Source: CAWEFA01 sp963851385
Lineage (GTDB): Bacteria > Bacteroidota > Bacteroidia > Bacteroidales > DTGW01
Direction: 5' to 3'
NCBI GenBank assembly: GCA_963851385.1
Contig: CAWKPE010000001.1
Coordinates: 1-64,000, forward strand
DNA: 64,000 nucleotides
The notes beneath the pieces were generated by a model. That model was not told the DNA's origin and did no database searches. It saw only the letters and a list, made by a program, of their open reading frames with translations. Positions 27,120-36,225 of this stretch are shown one piece after another; within the stretch, counting starts at the first letter, position 1; every line of letters starts with the position of its first letter. The translations under genes were made by a program, and so were the position numbers.

Positions 27120-28238
27120 TTAAAAATCTCTTAGTAAATTACAAATACGATAAACTTTATCATGTTCCAATTCAGGATATATTGGCATACACAATACTTC
27201 TTTGGATACCTGCCAGGCCACCGGCAAATTATCGGCTGAAGCTGAAGGTAATCCTTTATAGGTTGGAAATTCGCTTATGAGTGGATAAAAATACCGCCGG
27301 GTATAAATTCCATTTTGTTTCATATAATCATATACTTCATCACGGGTTTTCCCATACTTTTTTGTGTCAATTAATATAGGGAAATACGAATAATTATTCC
27401 GGGCTCTTTCCATATTGTAGAGCAACCTGATGCCTTTTATCTTATCTAATTCGTCTTGGTAGATTTCAGCTACTTTTTTTCTCTTTTCAATATATTCATC
27501 TACATATTTTAATTGCAATAACCCAATAGCAGATTGGATTTCATTCATCTTAGCATTGATGCCAGGAGCCACAACCGTGACTTCATCGGCAAAACCAAAG
27601 TTTTTCAGGAAATCTATTCGTTTTTTAATTTTTTCGTCGTGGCAAACAATAGCGCCGCCTTCGAAAGTAGTAAATACTTTGGTGGCGTGGAAACTCAGAA
27701 CAGATAGATCTCCATAATCACAAATTGCAGTACCATTCATTTTGGCTCCAAAAGTATGAGCTGCATCATAAATTACTTTGAGCCCATAGGTGTCAGCTAT
27801 TTTTTGAATTTCATCAATTTTACATGGATTTCCATAAACGTGTACGGGTAAAATTGCCGTGGTATGAGGACTTATTGCAGCTTCAATTTTCAATGGATCA
27901 ATATTAAAGGTATTTGGTTCAATATCAGCGAAAACCGGCTTTATTCCATTCCACCATAAAGCGTGCGTTGTTGCAACAAAACTGAACGGTGTAGTTATCA
28001 CTTCACCTGTTATACGTAAGGTCTGTAAAGCAGTTATTAAAGCTAAAGTACCATTACTAAATAATGAAATATGTTTAACTCCTAAATAGTTACATAAAGC
28101 AGCTTCAAATTTCTGATGAAAAGGCCCATTATTTGTTAACCATTTCGAGTTCCAAATTTCTTTTAAATACATTTCAAATTCATCAAGTGAAGGTAAGGAA
28201 GGTTGTGTGACGTAAATATTCTCTCTTTTTTCAGACAT
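27120..28238 (-). CDS. VioA-like dTDP-4-keto-6-deoxyhexose aminotransferase
   Basis: A PLP-dependent DegT-family aminotransferase of 372 aa. The opening VTQPSLPSLDEF and WNSKWLTNNGPFHQ, the PLP lysine K187 in LSFHATKVFTTFEGG, and the C-terminal NGIYTRRYFYPLISEFPTY pattern resemble VioA, which makes dTDP-4-amino-4,6-dideoxyglucose. With the adjacent acyltransferase and WecF-like transferase it forms a make-acylate-transfer set for a 4-amino-4,6-dideoxyhexose. The dTDP-glucose synthase and 4,6-dehydratase that must precede it are not in this window. FdtB/QdtB-type 3-aminosugar function is a weaker alternative. Confidence 0.82.
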   Translation of the reverse strand: MSEKRENIYVTQPSLPSLDEFEMYLKEIWNSKWLTNNGPFHQKFEAALCNYLGVKHISLFSNGTLALITALQTLRITGEVITTPFSFVATTHALWWNGIKPVFADIEPNTFNIDPLKIEAAISPHTTAILPVHVYGNPCKIDEIQKIADTYGLKVIYDAAHTFGAKMNGTAICDYGDLSVLSFHATKVFTTFEGGAIVCHDEKIKKRIDFLKNFGFADEVTVVAPGINAKMNEIQSAIGLLQLKYVDEYIEKRKKVAEIYQDELDKIKGIRLLYNMERARNNYSYFPILIDTKKYGKTRDEVYDYMKQNGIYTRRYFYPLISEFPTYKGLPSASADNLPVAWQVSKEVLCMPIYPELEHDKVYRICNLLRDF

Positions 28239-28241
28239 AAA

Positions 28242-29108
28242 TTATTTATTTTCTTTTAATACTTTATCTATTGAGCTAGTGAATGAAATAAATAAAAATT
28301 TAATAAATAGCAGAATTTTAAATTTGAATAATATTTGTTTCACAGAAAACGAAATATTCGACCAATGTTGTTTAAAAATTATCCTTTTTTTTACCATTTG
28401 ATTAATGGGACATTTCTCTGACTTAAGTGCATCAACAGCAACAAAATATCTGAGAATTTGATATTTAGCATAGTTGTATTTTGATTCTTGATCTTTATGT
28501 TTTCTATCCCAACCAAGATAACCTGGAATTAAAACAATTGGGTATTCGGTAGCTATTTTAAGCCATAACTCGTAATCGCCGATATATCTTTTACCACTAT
28601 ATTTTCCTACTTTTTCAAAAGCCTCTTTTAGAATTATTGAGGAACCAGGTGCATTCCCAAAAATAAAATTTATTGTAAAATTTCTGATGTAAGCATCTTC
28701 TGGAATTAATACAATAGGCAATGGCCTTTCACTGTTATGTAATTTCACAAGACCAAGTCCTGCACCAGGAAACATTTCTATTGAACGAACCATAACTTCA
28801 ATTCCATGTTCGTAAAAAATATCATCCGAATCAATATATTTTAAGTATTTACCTTTAGCATAACTGGCAGCCCTATTCCTGTTTGGATAATCTCCCAAAT
28901 TTTTTTCATTTACATATACTTTTATTCTTGAATCTGTTTTTTCATATTTCCTGGCAATTTCTACTGTCCTGTCTTTCGAGCAATCGTCTACTATAATTAA
29001 TTCAAAGTTGGTATAAGTTGAAGCCAATACACTTTCAATTGCTTCTGCAATATAATTTTCGCGGTTATATGCTGTCATTAAAACTGAAACCAGCGGAGTA
29101 TTCTGCAT
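28242..29108 (-). CDS. GT2-family glycosyltransferase
   Basis: A 288-residue GT-A enzyme. PLVSVLMTAYNRENYIAEAI opens it, FELIIVDDCSKDRTVEIARK gives the nucleotide-binding aspartates, YIDSDDIF at about 93-100 is the metal site, and RYIGDYELWLKI contains the likely catalytic base region. It lies 3 bp before the aminotransferase gene. A short copy of its 5' end lies at 30555-30621, on the far side of the DUF4143 ATPase. Confidence 0.93.
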   Translation of the reverse strand: MQNTPLVSVLMTAYNRENYIAEAIESVLASTYTNFELIIVDDCSKDRTVEIARKYEKTDSRIKVYVNEKNLGDYPNRNRAASYAKGKYLKYIDSDDIFYEHGIEVMVRSIEMFPGAGLGLVKLHNSERPLPIVLIPEDAYIRNFTINFIFGNAPGSSIILKEAFEKVGKYSGKRYIGDYELWLKIATEYPIVLIPGYLGWDRKHKDQESKYNYAKYQILRYFVAVDALKSEKCPINQMVKKRIIFKQHWSNISFSVKQILFKFKILLFIKFLFISFTSSIDKVLKENK

Positions 29109-29153
29109 TGTTTCTTTTTTGACTGGTTTAAAATTTTGCTCTTTTAAAATCTA

Positions 29154-30434
29154 TTATTTTTCAAGAAAATATTGGTACGCCGGAATTATTTGGATGCGAA
29201 TTCCTTGTTGTTTCAATTCGCCTTTTTGATCGAATGTCAGGATAGTACCTTCTTTCATGTTCAATTTCAGGCATGCTTCAACCAATCCCCTTACTTCTCT
29301 CTCACGTGTTTTGTCATTCTCTGTGACCCAGGATACCTGAAAGGGGTGAAAGTAGTTTTCTTTCTTTACTATAAAATCGCATTCGAACTTTTCTTTGAAG
29401 TAGAAAACTTCATATCCGGATTTAACGAATTCGAGCAGTGCCATATTTTCGATCAATTTCCCCCTGTTTTCCGATATTGAAAATTCAATAGCCGAGAGCA
29501 GACCTGTATCTATGCTATATACTTTTTTATCGGCTTTTTGTTGCTTCATTTCCGAAAAATGAAATTTGGGAATGGAAATACATAGAAAAATAGTAAAACA
29601 ATAATTTTCGAAACTGTACAAATAGTTATTGCTTACTTTATATCCTAACGACCGCAATTCGTTATAAATTTTATTTATAGAGAGAGGTTTGCCTACTGAG
29701 GCAAAGATTTTTTTTATAAAAAATTTTAACATTTGTGCATCCGTAATCTTATATCGTTCTATAATATCACGGAAAATCATAGTATTAAAATAGTCTTGTA
29801 AAACCTTTTCGCGAATATCCTTGTCGAAACTTATAACCTCCGGGAACCCTCCAATGCTTAAAAAGGCGAGGGCGTGTTTTATTATAGCTGCTTTTTTCTT
29901 CGGATGGTCAAGGTCGATAGAAACTTCTTTGAACTTCAAAAATTCTGCAAGACTAAGGGGATAAACCGTGTAGGTTATGGTACGGCCCCTCAACGAAGTA
30001 GCAATTTCTGTGCTTAATAGTTTTGAGTTAGAACCGGTAATAATAATGTGTTTACTTAGTGTATCAAAAATACGCCGTACAAATTTTTCCCATCCTTCAA
30101 TGTTTTGGATTTCATCGAAAAAGAAATAACATTCCTCGGGTATTGTATCGGGATGTAGTTCGTAATAGGCTTGTAATATTAAATCAAGATCGGTTGTTTT
30201 CAGGTTTAATCGCTCATCTTCAAAATTGAGGTAAATAATTTGTTTTGGCGAAATGCCGGTATCCAGTAACCTTTTCATCATGGTATACAGCAAATAGGTT
30301 TTTCCGCTGCGCCGGGCCCCGATCAAACTAACTATCATAGGGATATCTAAAGGAATAAAAAGTTTTCGCGGCTTTAACTGCGGTAATTTTTTATCCTGCG
30401 TTTCAGCAATAATTGATTTAATTAAGTCTTTCAT
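29154..30434 (-). CDS. AAA+ ATPase with DUF4143 domain
   Basis: A 426-residue ATPase. Walker A is GARRSGKT at about 38-45, Walker B is YFFFDEIQN, and HIIITGSNSKLLS and LRGRTITYTVYPLSLAEFL follow. Its C-terminal nuclease-like fold has FECDFIV, but the lysine of the expected final strand is not evident (FHPFQVSW), so nuclease activity is doubtful. It belongs to a different branch from the ATPases at 10900 and 42457. The gene lies between an intact GT2 gene and a truncated GT2 5' end, so it looks like an insertion in the biosynthetic operon. Role unknown. Confidence 0.88.
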   Translation of the reverse strand: MKDLIKSIIAETQDKKLPQLKPRKLFIPLDIPMIVSLIGARRSGKTYLLYTMMKRLLDTGISPKQIIYLNFEDERLNLKTTDLDLILQAYYELHPDTIPEECYFFFDEIQNIEGWEKFVRRIFDTLSKHIIITGSNSKLLSTEIATSLRGRTITYTVYPLSLAEFLKFKEVSIDLDHPKKKAAIIKHALAFLSIGGFPEVISFDKDIREKVLQDYFNTMIFRDIIERYKITDAQMLKFFIKKIFASVGKPLSINKIYNELRSLGYKVSNNYLYSFENYCFTIFLCISIPKFHFSEMKQQKADKKVYSIDTGLLSAIEFSISENRGKLIENMALLEFVKSGYEVFYFKEKFECDFIVKKENYFHPFQVSWVTENDKTREREVRGLVEACLKLNMKEGTILTFDQKGELKQQGIRIQIIPAYQYFLEK

Positions 30435-30554
30435 TTTTTTTAGCCTGAAACAAATATCGTAATTTATACGAATAGAATATCAAATTTCTTCGTAATATTT
30501 ACGAAATTTATTGAAATAATTGAAAAAGAAAATAAATAGTCATAACAAAGGCAA

Positions 30555-30621
30555 CGGTTTCAATAAGTTTTTCACGGTCGTAAGCAGTCATTAGAACCGA
30601 CACTAATGGTGTTTCTGACAT
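30555..30621 (-). pseudogene. Truncated 5' end of a GT2 gene
   Basis: From an ATG at 30621 the minus strand reads MSETPLVSVLMTAYDREKLI and then loses similarity, stopping at 30508. It matches the first 20 or so codons of the intact GT2 gene that starts at 29108 (PLVSVLMTAYNRENYI). It lies upstream of the ATPase, so the ATPase separates this fragment from a complete copy. Confidence 0.75.
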
Positions 30622-30955
30622 TTGTTTATATAAAGTTTTTATGATACTTTTTAATTTATATAAAAAATTATTTCAACATAATTGATTTATTCATATCTTC
30701 CATTATCCGCTATTTTACAAATCATTGTATTTTATTGAACATTAACCTTTAAAAATTTCGCAATAATTACGTTAAGAAAGAACCGAAAGTAGACATACAA
30801 AACGATATCTAAAACTGGACTAATTCTCCAATATTTTTAGACTTTTCTGGCACTCATTAGAATTGATACAAAGTACGGATTGTACTAAGATTTTATTTAC
30901 ATTATTTTGGGATTAAATTTTTATTTCTCTGCCTCTAATGACGTAACCAATAAAT
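30622..30955. other. Intergenic spacer
   Basis: About 330 bp of AT-rich DNA between a GT4 gene and the GT2 fragment. I see no gene, clear hairpin or promoter match in it. Confidence 0.4.
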
Positions 30956-32140
30956 TCAACTTGTTATGAACAGCCGATTAATACTGTTTATTATATGTCT
31001 AATTATTTCTACCAATAGATTGGGCAAATATTTTTTATCTAACCTTGAAAATGGTAAATAATTAGCGTTTGGTCTCTTTATTACAGTACTATAATTCATT
31101 ATAAATTTAAAATAATTATCAGCAGCAATAGAAATATCGTACTTGTTTATGGCAAGCTCTTTACAATTATTTTGCAAACTCGCTAATGCCTTCCTATTTT
31201 CATTTAAATATTTTATTGCGGCAGCAAACGATTTAGGATCATCTATTGTACATTTGAAGCCTGTTTTTTCAGTTACAATATCCCTTATTCCACCAGGAAG
31301 GTCTGAAACTACGGGTACTACACCATTGGATATTGCTTCCAGAATGGAAACAGGTGTTCCTTCAAAAGTTGTTGGTAATACTAAAATATCTTGATTTGAA
31401 AGAATCCGATATACTTCATCAGTTGTTGGAGGATTTTCAAAAGCTATATTGTTCTTATCTTTCCATTGTTCCTTTACTTCGATCTCGCAAGGGCCTGATC
31501 CAATAATAGTCCAAAATGTTTTCACAGAATCTCTGCATAAAATATCTTCAATTTGACGCAAAAGTAAAACGCCTTTAGGTTTAACTAACCTACCAAGAAA
31601 AACAAGATTAATTGATTCTGAAACTGTCTTTTCTTTAAATGCTTCTTGTGCTACACCGTATGGGATATAGAAGGCTTTAGTTGCATACTTTGAAGGTAAA
31701 GCGGCATATAAAATATCGCGAAAGAATGAAGAATGGGCAATTGCGGCAGTAATTAACGGTTCGTACGCCAACGCATATTGGATATAAAAATAATCATGAA
31801 TCAATAAAAACAAGGATTTTTTGTTTTTAAAAAGAGCAACTGATTTTATTGTTAATTCATTATCAGTAACAACATATCCCGGTGCATTACTAATTAAATT
31901 ATTAAGTCTTATACATACAGTATATTGATTTTCGTATAAGGAATATACAAAATTATGCACTTCGTCAGCATTTATCTCATCTTTGTATTCCTGATAATTG
32001 TATTGTTTGGGCTTTAATAAAATTACACGCACATAAAATTTTGATTTGAGAGTTGAATAATTGATAATATTCCGATTAAAATTGGCAACACCTCCAAGTC
32101 GATCGGGAAAAGTAAATACAATTTCAGGTTTGTTTTCCAT
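30956..32140 (-). CDS. GT4-type glycosyltransferase
   Basis: A 394-residue GT-B enzyme. FTFPDRLGGVANFNRNII opens the acceptor domain, INLVFLGRLVKPKGVLLL the donor domain, and TTFEGTPVSILEAISNGVVP carries the E-x7-E pair (E-G-T-P-V-S-I-L-E). A basic, partly hydrophobic tail (about 365-394) may touch the membrane. The stop of the epimerase gene upstream abuts its start directly, so both belong to one transcript. Donor unknown. Confidence 0.92.
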   Translation of the reverse strand: MENKPEIVFTFPDRLGGVANFNRNIINYSTLKSKFYVRVILLKPKQYNYQEYKDEINADEVHNFVYSLYENQYTVCIRLNNLISNAPGYVVTDNELTIKSVALFKNKKSLFLLIHDYFYIQYALAYEPLITAAIAHSSFFRDILYAALPSKYATKAFYIPYGVAQEAFKEKTVSESINLVFLGRLVKPKGVLLLRQIEDILCRDSVKTFWTIIGSGPCEIEVKEQWKDKNNIAFENPPTTDEVYRILSNQDILVLPTTFEGTPVSILEAISNGVVPVVSDLPGGIRDIVTEKTGFKCTIDDPKSFAAAIKYLNENRKALASLQNNCKELAINKYDISIAADNYFKFIMNYSTVIKRPNANYLPFSRLDKKYLPNLLVEIIRHIINSINRLFITS

Positions 32141-33043
32141 TTAATTTATAGATTCAAACCAATTAATATACTCACATACTCCATTTGTCAGGTCAATTGA
32201 AGGAGAAAAACCAATTGATTCAGCTTTTTTTATATCGCTTTTCCAATATAATGGATCGCCTTGACGAATTTCACCAGAAAACGAAATGCTTATTCTTCTA
32301 TTGTATTGTTTTGTAATAATATCAGTAATCTCCTTTATGGTTGTTCCTTTTCCTGTACCTGCATTAAATATTTCGCATTTAAAATGATCTTTTTTAATAA
32401 TGCAGTCAACCAACCTGGCAAAATCTAGAATATGAATATAATCCCTTGATTCATTACCGTTTCCGTACAATTGAATATTACTGAAGTTTTTTAATTTATT
32501 ACAAATGTCCCATAATAACAATTTTTTTTGGCCAGCCCCGTATATTGAAAACGGACGGATAATTGCAATAGGTGTATTATAAATTTTATAATATTCCTGG
32601 CAAACAATTTCAGACATCCACTTATGATACCCATAAGGAGAAATAGGATTTAAGGGATGGGTTTCAATAACCGGTAATTGTTGAGGATTTCCATATACTG
32701 CGGCACTTGAAATGTGTATATACCTGCACTCTGGCTGAAACCTTTTTAAACTATCCAGAAACATAGCAGTATCTATAGTATTTGCTTCAAAATCAATCAT
32801 TGGATGCTCAAGTGAATAGGGGACATTACCGCTACCTGCTGCATTTAAACAAAAATCAAAATTCATTTTAGCTAAAATTCCATTTAGTTCTGGAGAAAGC
32901 CGCGATATTTTATGGTAAGAGTAAACTCTACTTTGAGCAACTTCAAAAATATCGCAACCAACTACTTCGAAACCCTGTTCAGAGAAGTATTGTAATAAAT
33001 GACTCCCAATGAAACCTTCGGAGCCTAAAATTAAAATTTTCAT
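32141..33043 (-). CDS. NAD-dependent nucleotide-sugar epimerase/dehydratase
   Basis: An extended short-chain dehydrogenase of 300 aa from the ATG at 33043, chosen because it places the Rossmann motif GSEGFIGSHL at residues 7-16. The catalytic tyrosine and lysine are in SPYGYHK at about 142-148, and SSAAVYG supplies the serine. It acts on a nucleotide-linked sugar at C4, C5 or by reduction. It could be a 4-epimerase or an RMD-type 4-reductase using the gmd product. The substrate cannot be fixed from sequence. Confidence 0.88.
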   Translation of the reverse strand: MKILILGSEGFIGSHLLQYFSEQGFEVVGCDIFEVAQSRVYSYHKISRLSPELNGILAKMNFDFCLNAAGSGNVPYSLEHPMIDFEANTIDTAMFLDSLKRFQPECRYIHISSAAVYGNPQQLPVIETHPLNPISPYGYHKWMSEIVCQEYYKIYNTPIAIIRPFSIYGAGQKKLLLWDICNKLKNFSNIQLYGNGNESRDYIHILDFARLVDCIIKKDHFKCEIFNAGTGKGTTIKEITDIITKQYNRRISISFSGEIRQGDPLYWKSDIKKAESIGFSPSIDLTNGVCEYINWFESIN

Positions 33044-33210
33044 GAGTTTAAGTATGAAATTTTTAATTATTATCAAAAAATTTAATTTTCACCTTTGACT
33101 TCTATTTTATTTACTGCAATTAGTACTTATCCATTTATTGCAAGTGCAAGATATTTAAAATTGACATTTTTAAAATTATGCTTATTAAGAGTATTCATGA
33201 GATAAATTAT

Positions 33211-34455
33211 TCATACGCCCCTGAGAATTATTGCAATTGCTCTTTTTATTCTTTTTATTAAAGGAAGATAAATCGGTTTAAAATAATCCGTTTCTTTCAG
33301 ATTTCCGAAAAGATTATGTACAAATATGGAAACATCATAAACATTTACTAACCCAAATTTAGAAGCATCCAATACTAAATATGATCCATCAAAACCCACT
33401 TTCTTTTCATATTCGGAAATATTATTTGAAATAATTTTTGGATCAACTTTATGGACATATTGCATAAGCCATCTATATAATCTTTTATCATTCTTAGCAC
33501 TATCTAATATTTTTTCCAATTTATTTTCTAAGCTTTGCTGACTATTGCTTGATAACGTGTCAATTATAATTTTATACATTTTTTTCCGTGATATATATTT
33601 GTTTAATTCTGGAAAAAACTTTGTAAGTTGAATAAATGGCTCTATTATTCCCAAATATGCAGTATAAATTTCTGGAATTGATTGAGGCCATTTTATTTCT
33701 GATGTTTTTAATGTATTCCAGTAATCCGACTTGGCTAATTCATCTTCATTAAGATGTGCGGCACCATTGCTTTTGGACGAAACACCGTTAATACTAAGCG
33801 GATCTTTTATACTAATGTATTTTTTCATTAAATAAGCAAACGCATATCCAGTGTAAATATCAGGACTCACAGCACTAAATACCCTACCTGTTTTTTCTTT
33901 TAACAGTTTTATTAAATACTTACTAACTGCAGAGTTATAAAACATAGGAAGATAACGATAATCAGCCTTATGAGATATAACCTTTTTTATATACTTCTTA
34001 CCGTTTACTACACCGGTTTTAGCCATATACGGGAGAACCATACGATTTGAGTATTGCTGCGGTTTTCTGTCCGGCCAACTATACTCTACTCTGGCCCAAC
34101 TAACCAAATCTGTTTTAGTTTTTTGAATAATGTTATATATGCAATTTAAAGAACCTACAACCAAACCATCATCATCTCCAAATATAATTACAAATTCACC
34201 TTTTGATTTTGAAACTGCGAATTCCCAATTATCACTCATTGACAAAACCGATGGGGTTCGATAATACTGAATCCTTTGATCAACTATATACTCATTAATT
34301 AATTCGAGTTTATGATAATTAATAGGATCAGAATTATCGGAAATTATTAATTCGAAAGATTCATAATCCTGATTTAAAACAGTACGAATAGCATATAATA
34401 GCGTTTCATATCTGTTTCGAGTTGGAATTATTATGCTAAAAAACGGTAACCTCAT
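33211..34455 (-). CDS. GT2-family glycosyltransferase
   Basis: A 414-residue GT-A enzyme. FFSIIIPTRNRYETLLYAIR opens it, FELIISDNSDP gives the nucleotide-binding acidic residues, and VIIFGDDDGLV is the metal site. It is longer than a minimal GT2, with an extra C-terminal helical part of about 150 residues of unknown role. It starts exactly after the stop of the GNAT-methyltransferase gene, implying coupling and possibly use of that modified sugar. Confidence 0.9.
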   Translation of the reverse strand: MRLPFFSIIIPTRNRYETLLYAIRTVLNQDYESFELIISDNSDPINYHKLELINEYIVDQRIQYYRTPSVLSMSDNWEFAVSKSKGEFVIIFGDDDGLVVGSLNCIYNIIQKTKTDLVSWARVEYSWPDRKPQQYSNRMVLPYMAKTGVVNGKKYIKKVISHKADYRYLPMFYNSAVSKYLIKLLKEKTGRVFSAVSPDIYTGYAFAYLMKKYISIKDPLSINGVSSKSNGAAHLNEDELAKSDYWNTLKTSEIKWPQSIPEIYTAYLGIIEPFIQLTKFFPELNKYISRKKMYKIIIDTLSSNSQQSLENKLEKILDSAKNDKRLYRWLMQYVHKVDPKIISNNISEYEKKVGFDGSYLVLDASKFGLVNVYDVSIFVHNLFGNLKETDYFKPIYLPLIKRIKRAIAIILRGV

Positions 34456-35847
34456 CTACTTTATCCTTTTTAAAAACCCATCAGGAGCTACTGTAATTAA
34501 TAATTTATTATGAATATTAGCATCAATTTTAAATTCATCATGTGTTTTTAAAAATTCCCAGACTGCTGTCTTAGGGTTATTTCCTTTTCCCCAAGGTCGA
34601 TCAGAAAAAAAATCTTCTGGCAAATCTTCAACAATGGTATCGCAAATAACACAATAATTGCCAATTCCAACCAAGTGTGAATATAGTTTTAATTCTTCCA
34701 GCACATGTTCATGGGTATGGTTTGAATCAAGAATAACCATTACATTTTTTTTTCTTGTAGCAATCTGATATACCTTTTCAGCAATTGCTTTGTCAATTGA
34801 TGAACCTTCAAACATGGTTATCCTTTTAAACATTTTATGCTCCTCGATTTTTTCACGATTATGTGAGCGGATATCAATATCTATTCCTACTACCTCTCCA
34901 TCACCTCCAATGAGTTCAAGCATCGAAGCTGTAAAAATAATAGAACCTCCATGTGCTATGCCGGTTTCAATAATCAAATCTGGTTTTACCTCCCAAATAA
35001 TTTCCTGAAGTGCAACAATGTCTTGAGGTAATTGAATAATTGGTCTGCCTAGCCATTTAAAATTGTACGAATATTTATATTTCGAGGAAGAAAAAATCCA
35101 AGCCAAAGATAAATCGTTGATTATCCTATCTTTGTTCATTTCAAAAATATTCTTCATACAACTTTCTTCAAAAATTCTCAATTGATTATTTTTTACTTTT
35201 TGATATTCTGCTTTTGTCAGCTTAATTTCGACTCCAAAAACTTTAGCTTCTAAATTTGTTGGATCCTCCACCCATTTGAATTCATCTTTATCTTTGGAAA
35301 TTTTTCTAAGGGGGATTTTATTGTAAACTATAAACCCAGTTTTCTCATGTAATCGAATTGCTCCAGTATTTGTTGATAATGTCTTACCATAAATAAGCTC
35401 AACACCAGGCAGACTAAACAAAAAATTCATGAGTGTGCAAGCGACATAAAAACCAAAACCGGGAATACCGACCTCTTCACCACGAATCAAATTATCATAT
35501 TCAATGTATCCTTCACGGCCTATTGCTCCAACATGTCCAACTAATGCATTCTCTTTATTAAGTATTTTAAAAAATATCTTACTTTTATTTGAAAGTACTT
35601 GATCATAAAGCCACTTTTTTGTCCTTGCTTCAGACGGTTCAAAAACAGTATAGAAAACGTGCTTATATTTACTTCGCCATTGGGTAAACTTTTCAATTAG
35701 CGCAACATCTTCAATATCAGAAATTGATATTAGCTCCAGATAACCTATAATATTGCTGAAGTCATCGAAAATTTCTAATTTTCTGGTAGAAATTAAACTA
35801 CGTACTAGTAATTGTAAATTCTTAAATTGAAAATTTTGGCTATCCAT
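34456..35847 (-). CDS. Fusion of a GNAT acetyltransferase and a CmcI-like methyltransferase
   Basis: A 463-residue two-domain protein. Residues about 35-190 form a GNAT N-acetyltransferase with the acceptor strand near LVGHVGAIG and the late GAIRLHEKTGFIVY segment typical of the fold. Residues about 215-463 form a cephalosporin-hydroxylase/CmcI-type SAM methyltransferase with ETGIAHGGS (294-302), VVGIDIDIRSHN and LDSNHTHEH (373-381). It follows genes for a CDP-linked amino sugar, so one protein may both N-acylate and O-methylate that sugar. The two domains are usually separate proteins. Order of action is unknown. Confidence 0.85.
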   Translation of the reverse strand: MDSQNFQFKNLQLLVRSLISTRKLEIFDDFSNIIGYLELISISDIEDVALIEKFTQWRSKYKHVFYTVFEPSEARTKKWLYDQVLSNKSKIFFKILNKENALVGHVGAIGREGYIEYDNLIRGEEVGIPGFGFYVACTLMNFLFSLPGVELIYGKTLSTNTGAIRLHEKTGFIVYNKIPLRKISKDKDEFKWVEDPTNLEAKVFGVEIKLTKAEYQKVKNNQLRIFEESCMKNIFEMNKDRIINDLSLAWIFSSSKYKYSYNFKWLGRPIIQLPQDIVALQEIIWEVKPDLIIETGIAHGGSIIFTASMLELIGGDGEVVGIDIDIRSHNREKIEEHKMFKRITMFEGSSIDKAIAEKVYQIATRKKNVMVILDSNHTHEHVLEELKLYSHLVGIGNYCVICDTIVEDLPEDFFSDRPWGKGNNPKTAVWEFLKTHDEFKIDANIHNKLLITVAPDGFLKRIK

Positions 35848-36225
35848 TCTATAAATTATTTTTTAACATAATTTTAATATTACTATAATTTCACAATAAA
35901 ATCAAATATTTGAATTTCTGATGTATAATAGTAATTTTTTCAATTACTTAATTAATGTCTTTGTCAGATATCTAAATTTAAGTTACTAGGTTAATTCCTC
36001 TTGAATAGATATTGTAGAAACATAATTAATAATGACACAATTTAACATAAGAAATATGCTGTTAAGGTAAAAAAAGTTGCAGATATTGATACCAATTACT
36101 TTGTTTTCCGATTTAGTGCAAATTGACACAAGTGAAATATTTATTGTGTCTTCACAAATAGCTAAACTTAATGAATATTTTGTTTCAATTTAATTCCAAG
36201 TATAAGCATGAAAATATTTTTGCAG
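35848..36225. other. Intergenic spacer inside the cluster
   Basis: About 380 bp of very AT-rich DNA between the aminotransferase and the fusion gene. There is no open frame of note and no clear hairpin. It may hold an internal promoter. Confidence 0.4.
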
